Below are positions 13,601 through 26,720 of a stretch of DNA of 64,000 nucleotides, piece after piece. The first letter of the stretch is position 1. Each line of letters begins with the position of its first letter. The DNA comes from Membranipora membranacea (lineage: Eukaryota > Bryozoa > Gymnolaemata > Cheilostomatida > Membraniporidae). The position numbers were made by a program, and so were the translations under genes. The DNA lies in the NCBI GenBank assembly GCA_914767715.1, contig OU612066.1, positions 33,392,283 through 33,456,282 on the forward strand, in the 5' to 3' direction. The notes below the pieces were generated by a model, which was given only the letters and a program-made list of their open reading frames with translations, had not been told where the DNA came from and ran no database searches.

Positions 13601-14563
13601 ATCACTCGATAAGTTACATCCTTGTGGACATCCTACTCACCCAAGCTGACCAAATATAATATTCTCTTGAAATTTACGGTCAAAGTGTTCTTCTTCTAGA
13701 TCATCTTTACTATAAATACATAAGGAAAGATTGGTTTTAATTGAACGCTATACTTAAATACGTCAGAATATGGGGGGATGTGACATAATGTTAAACAAGG
13801 TAACCAGATTCTACATGACGACTTAGATCTGACAAATCAGGTTTCCAGCCTATACAACCACCCTGTGTAAAGTTATGACGTGAAACTGCAGGGAAATTTA
13901 GGAATTTTTTCTCTTGAGTTTCAGGGCCACGCCTTTGCATTATGCACAATAAATTGGTGTTTTGACAGGTTGAACTTGACTGCACAGTGGATTATGCAAG
14001 CCTAGTTGATTAGCTGATGAAAGGTTTTGCTTTCCGCATGGTACCCCTGGTCTAGACAGAATCTTCTGGAATGATGATTGCTCTCAGTGACACAGTACAT
14101 TAGTGTCATAGTCCTCTGATCAAGAGGTGATAGAACTGAGAGAAGATAACTCCCAGTGCAAAACTAGGTAGATAAATCACACTCCTCAGGCCTTTTTACT
14201 TCGGACATGGTGGTCACAGAGACTTCAAACTTGGACTTGAGAGGATATTTAAGGGTGTACTCTAAGAGGTTTCCTGAGGATCTGCAGTTAATAGTTAATC
14301 GAGGTTTTTCAGTTCTGTGACTGAAATTTCAGTAAGAACTGTCTATTTACAAAAAAAAATCAAATCACAACAGCTTTTTATACAAATTTAATATCACAGA
14401 AATTATAAATGAAGATAATTTTCAATGACATCTACTTTCTCTATAATCTAGAGATACGTCTAAATAGGCTACCTCCATACAGACAAATATTTGTGATCAC
14501 ATCACATATGGCTGTACAGAGGTTGGGCCCTTGTAACTGATATATAAGCAGGGCCACATAGAT
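10700..14563. other. Intergenic space with the two facing 3' UTRs
   Basis: No convincing coding exon was seen here. It lies between the stop of the plus-strand cadherin and the stop of the minus-strand KIAA0513-like gene, so it should hold both 3' untranslated regions. Plus-strand AATAAA hexamers that could end the cadherin mRNA occur at 11306-11311 and 11561-11566. Short ORFs on both strands near 12300-13230 have no recognisable domain, splice pattern or composition typical of coding sequence. Confidence 0.6.
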
Positions 14564-17500
14564 TTACCCTCTGTCACTATTAGATGATGACCTTGGGACA
14601 GTAAGGTCAGCGGCAGCAGCGGGGTCACCGCTGACACTGGCCTCACTTAGAGGTGAGGTCATGTGACTTCCATTACTGCTGTTCATCATGCTGCATAATT
14701 CATACCAGATACGTCATGTTGTTTTTAGCTGCTTGCCGCCCACAAATATTGGCAGTCAAGGGATTCAGTAATTTAAGTCAGATGGATAATAATTCTACCT
14801 CCCACACAGTGCATAATCATTGGTCTCTATGTATGTCATAACTCTGGATTACTAGCTCATACATCACAGAATCAATATTCTCATCATATTCATAATTACT
14901 GCCAGCTAGTATAGCAACAACGTGAAACCGCATAAAAATAAATCTCATTCTATTTTTTTGATGAATCATTGATCTATATCATTGAATCCCTCCAAGAAAG
15001 GACGACCAAACAGCTTAGCAATAAATCTGTAAAGCCATAATCCTCTTGTATTATTAGAGGCATGGGAGGGACAGTCATCTAATGCTTTACCTATAGTCTC
15101 TGTTTACACATTATCCATTGGCATCCTGAATTAAAAAAATTTATCATTCAACAATAGCTTACTTAGTAGTTAGAGGTTTCCTCATTCGCTCTTTCTGCAC
15201 CGCCTCGTAGAATGCAGCGTTCCAGTAACGCATAGACTGCCAGATCGGCTGATTCTTCAGATATGTGGATAAGTAATTCTGTTCTACCTGTCCCGCTCTC
15301 ATGGCTGTATAACAATGAACATAAACATCAGGACCAGTCAGAAAACTTTGCCTTTGCTATGATTGCAGAGACTCATGGTAAAGAGTATCCCATAATTCTC
15401 ATGATTTCCCAGGCAGATCACGCCATGGTCAAAAGGCACATTCCAGTTTGGTTGAGTCTTTCCAGGAATTTTGTGTGAACGTTTGCAAGTGTGGTGTCTC
15501 TATGCAATTATTTTGCGATTTTGGTTGTGTTTGTGGTGGTTGAAGTGAGGAATAGTGCACATCCAGGACTGTTTCCCCTGCAGGCCAATTATGTCACTTC
15601 ATGCAGCCCAGCAATACACAGACAGTAGTGCTGTGGCCTGTTGTTTCCTTTCCCTAAAGACAAAATATTATTATGTAATCGCAGAGCTGCTAGACTGGTG
15701 ATACCATAAACAAAAAACGTAATACTGTATACTGTATAATATTATATAATATGTTCATGGCGTCACCAGTCCAGCAGTTTATTTCAACTCCTACTTTGTA
15801 ATCATCTACCAAATGTATTATTTTTTATTATTTATATATTATTAATTTTTCAACCTATAAAAGGCTTAGAAGTTGCTGTTTTTCTTAGCGATTAGCAAGT
15901 AAACCTAATAAGAGTGTGATGGCTGCTCACTGTAAGGGCTACTGATGGTAATTTCATCTCAACGGTAGAAAACTATGAAATGTTTGACACTTTACCTGCC
16001 TCTATCGATTTTATACTCATGGTGACAACAGCGGATTTGCAAGCGTGACTCCTGGCACAAGTCCGCAATCATAACTAGGGCTGATTAGCTTGTAGGCTTG
16101 GGAGCCACGAGACACACTAACTCGCCCGAGGGACACAAGGTGACAACCCTGAATTAAGTCATCGTATAGAGAAGCATCTTGATTAAAAAATTCTGTTTGC
16201 AGAGGCAAGAATGTGGAAATCAGACCAATATGAGGTAATAGGACAACACCTCTACAACACCTCTACAACACCTCTACAACACCTCTACAAGAGGGAGTCA
16301 CAGCATCCACAAAACAGCGGTACAAAGTGAGATTTACATAACAATGACTATGGCAGTGTCGTGTTGAGTGAACAAGGTCAGTATTCGCTCACACTACTGT
16401 TGGATGTTGTCTGGCATTAAAATCCCAGCGGGACGTGTATGCATGTTCAAAGTGAGACAGGGGTCAGATATGGGTAACAGCGGCACAGAGAGTGTACTAT
16501 CATGTGCAGTTATCATAAAATAACATATAAACAGGGAGGGTGGGATATACCCCCCCTCCCTCTCTGATTAAAATAAGTATTAATATGTCATTTCCATTAT
16601 ATTAATCAACACTTCCGCCGGTACTGTAAAGCTGCCTTTATGGTTCGTAAACTGGTTCATTGCCGGCATATCTTCAGTTTTCACAACATTGAAGGACACT
16701 GTGATAATGTCAACTCATTTTCAAAATTCTGCATGTCATTTCCGAGTACTATATTAATGTATATTCTATTATTAAGCAGTCATATTTTTATTAACTGTAT
16801 TAAATTATTGTTATTTACACCAACCTTCGTAATAGAAAGTGAAGCACATGTTCATCAGAATCATGGCGGGAGAGAAGTCGTCCGCCTCGTCACATTCAAA
16901 TAATACTACAGCAAAATACTGAACAAGCTGATAGAAGGTGTGCTCTGTAACTGCTCTGTTACTTCTCTGTAAAATACACATAGAAAACACGGTGATAATA
17001 CATCGCAAATCTACGGCATTCAGATTATGCCACATGATATAATAAGAAATATGACATACCCGTAACATTTTTATATATTTATTTAATTTTTGCTTTTACC
17101 TTATTCAAGGGGGATTTATTTTTAGCAATATTATGCACCCAGTAAAAAATTTTATTTTATGTTAACATCTCTGAAGAGAGGGTTTTAAAATTAAACAAAC
17201 AAACATCACGCTACACATGTCAAGCCTTGACACGCGGCCACCTCTTTTTGTAGCGGCGTGTCAAAGCTATCATGTGAAGGTGGCAGTATATAAGATTTCA
17301 GACATTTCTTGAAAGATCCACACGGTGCATGTACACACAATATTTTTCCTTAGTGACACAGAGAACTGCTTTGTTCAAGGGCAAAATATATAATATAATA
17401 TATATAATTATACACCTGCGCTCAATTTGTGAGAAGGTGAGGAAAATGTCGACATTATATACGTCATTTCACAGCATTTCAGACACCATAACCAGTTATC

Positions 17501-20098
17501 CTGTAGCAATAACATGTATTTATCATGGACTATATATATGATTATATATAATAATTCTATAACACAGACGGGATTACATTGGATGGAACCAAGAATGTGA
17601 CATTAGGTGTTGCTGTAAGCTTGTCTTTTCCCTGGCCAAGAGACAGTCGGGTGGCGGGGGGGGGGGGGCAAGAGTCTGGGGGGATCAGACTACTTTTTTT
17701 CACCTGCATAACCATTTACTGGTTTGGTAGTTCAGACCTAATGTCATGAATATTACTAACATATGTATCAAGACAATCATTGAGATACAGAAATGCCGAC
17801 AAATCTGGTTCGGTATAGTAGTGATTACAATCAAATTGATTTCTGGCACTATGAACAGCATAGCTTATACCATACCAATAAGGAACTTTGAAAATTGGAA
17901 TATCAAATTCATCAACTTAGTTATTAGTATAAACCCTCTGGGTAAAAGATTGCGTTTGGTAGTTATAGATCTTTATGGCCTTTCATAAAAGCGTCATAAT
18001 TTGTATGTTTGCATGCAACTAATCAAATCAAAACTTCCCAATACAATCATCGCATTCTGTTTGCTTGAACATCATCCAAGACGAAGAAATGTGGAGGATG
18101 TGATCCAAAATTAGATTCAAACTGCTAAAAAAAGGAAACTAACGTGTCTGAGAACATTACCCAACGTGTCAGACTATGTTATCTATAGGAGTACCTTTTC
18201 AGAAATAGCTCTAGCGAAGGTTAACCGGAAGTTACCGTCTTGAACACATTTACCAAATCTAGCTTTGTCCTCATTGCTGTTGTTCTCGCTAAATAATATA
18301 AGTAGAAATTCAACAGTCAAGGATACAAGATCTAGATATTCTATATCAAACAGGAGACACCTGAGAGATAGGATAGCGGTATACCGAATTAAGCTGTTTC
18401 AACATTATTTTAAGCAGTCCAAAGAAGTTATAAAGGCAGCCAAAACCAACATTCGGAGAGAGTCATTGTTTTAGATGCGAGAAAGCCCTTATTACAAGCA
18501 GATGTGATTTTCAACCCGATAGAATGAATATGAAAATTATCGTCATCAACACAAAACAAAACCATAAGCATTATATTGTGTAGTTTTGCTTCCTAAGACA
18601 TTTTACTTGAAAAGTGAGCCAACAAGCTATATCTTTCACTTACTCAGTAAATATGTTGCAGGCAAATTTTTCAGCAAATGATTTGAGTTCTTTAGATTCC
18701 TCGTCCTCGTACGAGTCATCGAGTGAGTTGATAGAGTCAAGAGAGTTTGACCTCTGAGAGGCAAACTCCGAGTACACCGGCTCAGAGGACTCCTCGCTGA
18801 AACCAGAAGAATAACTTGATACTTTGTTAATATCCGACATATCAGAGTTGTACAAAAGATAGATCAGTGCAGAACTGCCTCACAGCTACATTAATCAGTA
18901 ACTGAACGGTTTCAATGTGAGAGGACAGGGATTCAAGTGAACGATTGAGAGGCAAGTTCCACCATCAATTAGCCGGGCAATGATATGACCCTAAGGTCAA
19001 CATCAGATGATGACCGACTGTCACTCATTGTTCCTCTTTTCCTGCAGCTGTCACAATACTAGTAATGTGGTCTGGTGGTGACAGTGTGGTACAATGGCCT
19101 CACTGTCACTTGGAAATGACAAGAAAAAAAGCTTGAAATTCTGTCGTCATGAGGTACTGTTCTGAATGGAAACCATGAAATAAAGGACAAACAACCCTCA
19201 ACCATTACACAAAGTTCGCAAAACATACTGAGGCCTCCCCTACCTGAACATGCCAAATAACCATTAAGAGGACCTACCCAGAAGATTCATAGTCGAACAC
19301 ACCGTCATCCTCATGATGTACGATTGTCTCCACAGCGCTGGAAGCCGCCTTACTTAAGTTCTGAATAGAGTCAAAGTTTATCAAGTTGCCGTTTCCTACC
19401 TGCAGAGTGTTTTTCTCAGCCACGCTAGATTTGCTGCTTTTACGTTTTACCTTTCTAATACTTGTTTTAGAGTCTTTGACACCAAATGCAAACTCAGCCA
19501 CAGCTTTACTCGGGCTGACTAAGGCGGCAGCATTATCATCAGGTTTATTGAGTCCGCACCGAACCTGAGCTGCTACTGTGTCAAGGTAAATCTCCTCTGC
19601 TGTGAAGCTGTCCTGCCTTTTACCAAACTTTTTACGCCTCACATCCTTTTCCTCTCCGTTTATTGTAATAGTAACGGCCCCAGCCTCACTCTCCCCCCAT
19701 GTGGCGTGGTCACTGTCACCTTGACTACTGTTATCCCCTGTGTCTATAAGGGGGGCGCATTCAGGCTCCCCTCTCAAGGATCCGCCATTCTCACTACCAT
19801 TCTCTAAAAGCCTGACACTCTGTAGCTTTTGCTTTACAGTTTCCATAAAAGCGAGCCCGTTAAGAGGGGGCTTCGTGTGGGGTTTAGAAGTAGGTACTGC
19901 TGCAACAGGGGCGTCCACTTCACTGCTACCATCAGGGGTTGTCCTGTCAGATTTGTTGTTTATTTTAGACGTGAAGTCACTCCACAGAGAAGCTCGCTTA
20001 TTAGAGAAGGACTCGAGCAGATTGTTGGCAGTAGTTTTCTCCTCCTTGTCCTTATCAGGGTCTGTGTTCATACTCAATTTCTTTTTCAGAAAATCCAT
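14564..20098 (-). CDS. KIAA0513: KIAA0513-like protein
   Basis: Complete seven-exon model on the minus strand: 20098-19278, 18796-18644, 18288-18195, 16966-16825, 16192-16122, 15287-15163, 14690-14564. Phases close throughout, giving 510 residues ending in TAA. The core matches the vertebrate KIAA0513 family: a Ser-rich acidic stretch ending [20 protein letters not shown], a helix [12 protein letters not shown], then DKARFGKCV (exon 3), and [20 protein letters not shown] followed by NMCFTFYYE (exon 4). The first exon adds about 270 polar, low-complexity residues beginning MDFLKKKLS, so the protein is longer than I recall for the vertebrate form. Exons 5-6 encode a Trp/Tyr-rich segment with [19 protein letters not shown]; the last exon is Ser-rich. 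No signal peptide or membrane helix, so likely cytosolic. Molecular function of the family is not established to my knowledge. The exon-3 donor (GTACTC) is weak. The ATG has a good context (AAAATGG), but an upstream coding exon cannot be excluded. Confidence 0.82.
16245..16290. repeat. 11-bp tandem repeat, four copies
   Basis: Four head-to-tail copies of AACACCTCTAC sit just upstream (in the minus-strand sense) of exon 5 of the KIAA0513-like gene, within 60 bp of its splice acceptor. Copies are identical, suggesting recent expansion. Confidence 0.85.
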
Positions 20099-20202
20099 TT
20101 TCTGCTGTTGAGAGCAGCTGGTCTAAAAACAAACATCATTGATGATCAAGAACTGTGACCGGAAACTAGATTGAGAGAAACTATCAGGAGTTTCAGAAAG
20201 CA
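20099..20202. promoter_or_regulatory. Possible bidirectional promoter
   Basis: This 104-bp gap separates the minus-strand ATG of the KIAA0513-like gene (20098) from a plus-strand ATG opening a candidate first exon (20203). It contains ACCGGAA at 20158-20164, an ETS-type site common in divergent promoters of animals (established knowledge). No TATA box was seen. The reading depends on the plus-strand exon being real. Confidence 0.35.
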
Positions 20203-20341
20203 ATGCAAGTCACCACTAAGATCAAGTTTAAAAAAGATTTTCCTCCCAAGTCGGCATATTATTCTGCGAAGCAAGAGTTGAATTTCTCTGAAGTGAAAAT
20301 ATTGGTTGATGACATTCTAACTTCAATCCCAACTGGGACAG
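20203..20341 (+). CDS. Candidate first coding exon of an unidentified gene
   Basis: An ATG-initiated open stretch encodes 46 residues rich in Lys, Ser and hydrophobics (start MQVTTKIKFKKDFPP, end LTSIPTGTG) and stops at a good donor, GGGACAG/GTAAGC, in phase 1. Its position head-to-head with KIAA0513 favours a real first exon. No family is recognised. A strong polypyrimidine acceptor at 26455/26456 would join in phase (GLYQAAQANEIESLL, then a stop at 26514), but a 6-kb intron to a tiny terminal exon is only a guess. It could also be non-coding. Confidence 0.35.
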
Positions 20342-23300
20342 GTAAGCTGCATAATTATAATCTAGGATACCTCAGAGTGTTCACTGAGGTAACCGGTGAT
20401 CAGCTAAGCCGCCTACTGACAGCGGTGTGCTCGGCTCAGACTTACAGACAGGGCCCTAGCTGATATAATTAGACTATTTTCCGCTAACATACAAGATGAA
20501 AGTCGCTGGCACTGGAGAGCGACACATTGATTTCTGAGTAAGAGGCTAATCAATAGGATTACTCCATACATGTACGGTAAACAAGCAGCGTCAACAACTT
20601 AGACAAGGAGCTATCGGTGATACACGATTAGCACAACGTCCACACATCACAGGATTCACTGAGAGGGTCCAGGAGAGGCGGTGAAGGATTGGTACTCGCG
20701 CATCAAGGAGATCAAGCGATAACGCATTGAGATCTAGATACACTATCAACCGGTATATATGTTACTGCAGAGGGTTTTGCCAAAGCTTGCATAGTTAAAA
20801 TGTGGGATATGAATTTCTTTATAAAGCAACATTACTACGAATAGCAGTAGTTCAAATAAACAATATCAAATTTGTTCAGCGCAATTTAAATTTGGAAACT
20901 TTGGACAATTTGGGTGATGCTGATGTACCAGACATTCACAGGTAAAAACTGAGAAAACAAAGCAAAATTGGAACGTGTGTGTTTATCAACTCGTTTTCCA
21001 TGGCCATTCTCACAATCACCACATTTGCCATCTCTTCTTAAAACTAATATACCGGCACATGTACCAGCATGTAAAACATATGCCTAACTAGCCTGCAAAG
21101 AGTGCAGATAACGTTAAAATTATTATAAACAAGTTGAAATTCAAACATGACAGTACCTTTATCGGGTGCTACGGATTCCTGGCGCTGGTGTCTCAGTATT
21201 TACAGAGCTGGTAAGTGAAGATGTTAGCCAGCTTTGGGTCCTCAGTTCAGCAGCGACACCCTTGTATACTCTATAGTCTATGTCATACTCTACTAACATT
21301 TAAAATACAGTCAGCACAAATCAATATGTCAGTGTGTGGTGTGCAAACCAATCATATCAATGCCCAGGTAATATTTCACAGCTCAGCCAATCAAATAGCA
21401 GAAAATAATCAAACATCCAATCACAGTTAAGAAAAAATTTGATATGCACTGGGGAAAAGTGGGCAGCATTTCAGCACAGCAATGGGATATCACTAATTGT
21501 CAATCCGATAACCGACCATCATAATATTGTTGACAGGCTCATACATATATTGCATGTAGGATGGTGAAATATCAATAATGTAATGCTGAGACTCACCTAT
21601 GAAATATCAATGCTCATAGCAGTTTATTGATTGATACAAAATGAAGCATAATCATAACTCCCGTTACTTTTCAAAGGTAATGACATACAAGGATACAGCC
21701 CCACAATCCCTTTGGTGTATATTTGAAATGTGGGTTTGTGACATTGGAGTAAGGGTGGTGAGGTTTTCACTCTGAGCGTGTTTTACTTCTAGCTCTGAGT
21801 ATCTACAGGTTTGAGTTCACAAAACTTAAAACCTGACTGTTCACTCTTACTCTTTGCGAATAACAGGCCAAAATGGAGAGCTAGAATACCAAAATAAATA
21901 AATTGAACATGAGGAGTATTCTTTAATGTGCGTATGATATGAATAAACCAAAAACTTATAAATACTTTATATGTTTATGGAATAAACACATCATTAGAGC
22001 GCAACACGAATATACATTGAGGAGACAACTCTTATTTTGTAAATAATTGATGTAGGAGCAGGGAGGGTGGGAGGGGTAGGAGTGGGAGTATCAGGGAGTA
22101 TTTGATATTGGAAACCTTATTTTTGTCGGCCAAGTCAATTTAGAATCTTTCCACTCACTCAGTGAGGCCGTGACAGGTGGGTCAAGGAGGGGGGATAATC
22201 CCTCACTAATACTCCATAAATCATTGCTTATAATACCACACAAACACATCTTTGCTTATAATACCACACACATTAGGGATGGGAGAGCTATTAGACCACA
22301 CACACACACCAAGGGTGGGATATCACACACACACTAGGGATAGGGGAATTTAGCTGGGAAATAGCAAACAATTGTCTCAAGTGCCTGGTATTAATAGTCT
22401 GTTTTTATAATCTGTTTTTATCTTTTGTCAGGAGACAGGTGTTGGTGTTGGAGGGACAGTTAATTCTGATTTATCCAGCGGTACTCACATGCCAGAGAAT
22501 AAGTTCATAGAAAATCTTAGTCTATTTACCTGTGATCTATAGCCAGCAGGTGAGAGGTGCTCCGGGTGGTCCAGAATTCGCAGACTTCAAAATCTAGTGA
22601 CAAGCTTCAAAACTGCTAGCTATACATCTGAAAAAAAAACACAGTTGCATAATTTTAGTAAAGAATGAAAAACTAATCAAACCTGACAACAAGATTGAGT
22701 CACGAGGCTTAGAAGCTTGTGGTATTTCTTCAATTTGAATAAAAAAAACACGCTCAAAACAAAAGTGACTAATGTGGAGTAAAGTTACAAAAAATGTTGA
22801 ATCAATTTTGTTTCGTAAGTCTTTTTGCAGGATGTGTGGTTTAGCCACTCCTTTGAGAAAGTTGCAACATAAAGAAAGACCTTATTTGACAGTTTTAATC
22901 CATAATTAAAAAGATCATCCAAAGATTGACTTCACCAATAAGGGGAAGTTATCAGCCAATCAAAATCAACTTTGCAGCAGCTTCTTTGGAGATGGGCAAA
23001 AAATGGGAGCAGGTTCTACATGTTGAGGTGTGTTAATCACGAAGCTAACCACTAAATTACATCCTCCTACTTCAGTTAGGATTAGAAATATATGAACTAC
23101 CTGTAACCTTCAATACATAAGTCCTTGCCGCTTCCTAAATCTGGAAACATGTATAATTTATCAAAATATTAATAACTTAAATTCTAAAATAATAACTCAA
23201 CTTTTTGTGGGAAAGTCTGAAAAAAATTGTGATAATTTTGTATCTTGTGGTCTGTTTTGTTTTGGTTTTAAGCAAGGTGTAAGATTAGCTTCAACCACAT

Positions 23301-26056
23301 AATGTTAGATTCCCAGGGTATGCCCCTTTTAAATGGGGGAATTAATGTTTAATTAAAGAAAATCAAAGGCCTAGTGTGAGCTGGATGGCTGCCAGCTGGG
23401 AACTAGAAATAATTCTCTCAGGACTGGAAGTCGATGAGTCATTGCAAGCTCATCTGCAATCTCATGTGGGATCTTACTAGCAAAATTTTTTTTTCGGGAA
23501 GGTCAAAGCAGGGAGAATTCTCTGTTCTCCCTGGTTGAAAAGGAGGCAACACGATCCATGTTACGGGAATTAGTAGCAAAGTAAAGAGGATGCTTGGTTC
23601 CCGATCGTGCAGAAACCATAGAAGTCTATGGCAGAAACTGATTGTATAGCCTTGCCACATGGCAAAAAGAATTGCTGCATGGCAATTCAACTGATTATAA
23701 GCTGCATACATCATGATCAAACTTTGCGATGGCTTTGGTACAAGACAGCCAGTGTCTGACCAGACAGACTGATGTGTAGAGGTCGATATAAAGGGCTAAA
23801 GGCCCAGGGAGGATCGGCCCAGGGAGGATCGGCCCACCCTCCCTGATACACCATTTATAATTCTTATATTTCATAGGGCATCTGAAGTTGCTTTTCCTTC
23901 ACCTACATAAATGTAGCAATACAATGTCGTAATACAATCTTCACATCGATTTCTCTTTTCCCACATTGTCATCGATCATCGTCAGAAGAGCTAAGGCTTC
24001 AATTACCAAGTATTATGTAACCACCAGTTATTGTTGTATTCTTGGAGACTTGCCATAACCTAATGTTGACAAAACAAATATTGATATTCTTAGCCAATAT
24101 GCCTTCAATTGCAACATTGGTGTTGGTTGTTTTGGTTCTACCATATGTGTGACCAGGGATTAACGGAGTAACGCTATTACTCCTTGGCCATTACTCCTTG
24201 GTGTGAAGGAATTGTGAATGAGAATGGTAAAGGATGAACGAGAATCATCATTATCTGAGGTGCATTTATCACATGAGGATCTTCTACATAGTGACCACCT
24301 AAGAATTATCTCTGACGCCATGAATGTCTGAATCACAACAGAAACCAGGACTGACAAAGTCAATACTCATGGCAACTTACTGTAAACGATTAATTCTGGG
24401 TTTTTTCCACTCATCAATCACTCTATTCATTAAATTTCCGCCATTGACCTCAAGATGACCAACATCAGTCACTGTACAGGTCACTAGTCAGGCTGAGAAG
24501 AAAACCATAACAGAGACTATAGTCTCTGTCCATACCAGAGACTATGGATAATCTATATATCTATAGTTTCTGACCATATTACGAATTATTCACCGTAGCG
24601 GTTCCATCTGTGCACATCGTAAATTGTATGAGAGCTGGAGAGACCTGGGGGTCAGCAGATCAGATCTATCCATCGCTTCTCAGGCCTCCCGAACTTTAAT
24701 CTATTGAGTCAAGTTTTCTTATAAACCGCAAGAATGCAAACTTCTTTCCTGGCAGACATTCCTCTGTTTTTTGACGTTGTGCTTTACCACACGCAAACAA
24801 AAAACAGATGTCTTTTCAAATTGAAATATTTGAAATATGCAAGAGATTTATAAATGGGTATAGGAAATATAATTCATTTTTTGTTCACATCTATCGAAAT
24901 GCGCACTTTCACGCATAACAACAGCTATAAATCAACACAGTCCCTTCATTCACCCCATCTTGCACATATTATCAGATATTACGTATTCAATACATCATTT
25001 TTAATGCATGCTACTCACTGACTGATGTGCATGAGCGTTGCACGGCTATCAATTCAAATCATGCAAAAAGCTATGCAGTTCACTCACGGTAAAGTATTGT
25101 CTTCAACCTATAATAGGCCAGCAGCAGCACCTCACTATTGTTTCATTGTGTGTAAGGATGATGAACAGAGTAAATTAATAGCAAATAATCAAATGATATT
25201 TATTATTGTTTGGATTTTTGAAGTGGTACTATTCCATAAGTGGGGCAATAAATAATGTTTTGCTAAAATTATTTTCTGATGCAGATTCTAGAATATTTCT
25301 GCAGAACTAACTTGCAAAAGTTACTTGGCAACATTTAGCCAATCAAAATGGATAATTTTGAAGATTAGCCAATGACAGTGCAGAACATTTTTGTTTATAA
25401 AAGATGGCCGCCAACCATGAGGCTTGCTGCATCAATTCCCACAACACAGAGGATATGATAAAATCCACTGATTAAATTGTCACAACAGCAACTGGACAAT
25501 GCTCTGAGCAAAGCTGAGGGTTGGGTTTTGCTAGACAAACAGCCTGAGCAGCAGGAAGCTACTGAATTACTCTGGATCAGAGAGATAAGCTACCATCATA
25601 ATGCATATGACCAATGAACTAAACCTTAGTTAATCGATATGATCATGGGATATATTGTGATAGAATGGAGAATGATGACAATAGAAATGAACATTCTTTC
25701 TATGCTCACAAAATCTGCTATCTGAGATTTGCATAACAAAACTAGTAGCTGCACAGAAAGCCCACACCAGGAAAAATGTGAGTGTTAACATGAATGATTG
25801 TGATAGTTTACTTCACTTTCAGGTTTCAATGTTTTTGTTTACTACAAACAAGTACATTTATTTGTTTATTTCATGAACATACTAGTGTCTCTCCTAGTAC
25901 TAGTAGCCTATCCTCATCCCAGGTGATTCAATGTGATGGTAGGTTATCAATATTATTAGAAAATCGATAATTTGAAAGGATTGGGTTTATGTAAAAAACT
26001 AGTTCTATGGAATTGTTGACCTTACTTTCAGCAAGGAGTAACTTCGCTATTACAGG

Positions 26057-26172
26057 CCTTCTGTAGTTGGTGCAAGTCCAGTGGTCGAGTGCCCCAGTGG
26101 TCAAGGCCTAAGAGAGAAAAGGCCTCGACCACTGGGGCACTCGACCACTGGACTTACACCAACTACAGAAGG
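26057..26172. repeat. 53-bp-arm hairpin
   Basis: Arms 26057-26109 and 26120-26172 are inverted complements with only two mismatches and a 10-base loop. The stem is GC-richer than its surroundings. Both mismatches are A/C oppositions on the plus strand, which become G-U wobble pairs in a minus-strand transcript, so a minus-strand RNA would be fully paired. Confidence 0.85.
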
Positions 26173-26585
26173 ACTGTGGTCCAAATCACTACATTTAAAG
26201 CATGCCAGTTACTCATCAGCCTTTTAATGCTAGTGGGACTGGATTGCTGTTACTACTAGCAAGGCGTAACACTTCTGTTAGCATTATTAGTAGTGTTAAT
26301 GTGTTGTGATAGCAGTGTTATCAAACTATCATTTATGTATTTAGAATGAAGATACATCTAGTAGTGATGATGACAAAGGAAACAAGGCGACAGCTTGGTT
26401 ACTCTTTACTGTTCAGTGTTTATGAATTACAGATGCTCGATTCTTTTTTTTTCAGCTGGCTTGTACCAAGCGGCTCAAGCTAATGAAATAGAGAGCTTAC
26501 TATTATATATTTGAAAACTCTGATGATGTGGCAAGAGAAGCACACTACCATCAAATACTATTCCAGGAAGACTTATGAAAGGTGA

Positions 26586-26720
26586 AGGATAGTTCAAAAC
26601 CTTGAAAACTCTAGAGGAGTAAATAGTTTTCTGGAGGAGATGTTCACCATTTCACACACTCCTAAGACAGGTGACATCCAAGCCTTACTTCATTTAGACT
26701 CTCACCTCAGCATGCCAAAA
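26586..26720 (+). other. Exon-like fragment with donor site
   Basis: An open stretch ends at a clean donor, CCAAAA/GTAAGT, and encodes a plausible peptide containing SFLEEMFTISHTPK and DIQALLHLDSHLSMPK. A possible acceptor lies at 26626. Its phase does not connect directly to the candidate exon at 20203-20341, and the neighbouring open frames at 26456-26580 are interrupted by shifts and stops. It may be part of a small undefined gene or a decayed one. Confidence 0.2.

Noticed and set aside
16017-16121. Continuation of KIAA0513-like exon 5 to an in-frame TGA
   Set aside because: A GTTAGT donor at 16121 joins in phase with exons 6 and 7 and their stop; the read-through peptide would be the unspliced form. 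An alternative short isoform remains possible.
17655-17669. Run of G residues near 17660 and another near 35301
   Set aside because: Simple homopolymers with no adjoining G-tracts of a regular quadruplex pattern; not worth a separate claim.
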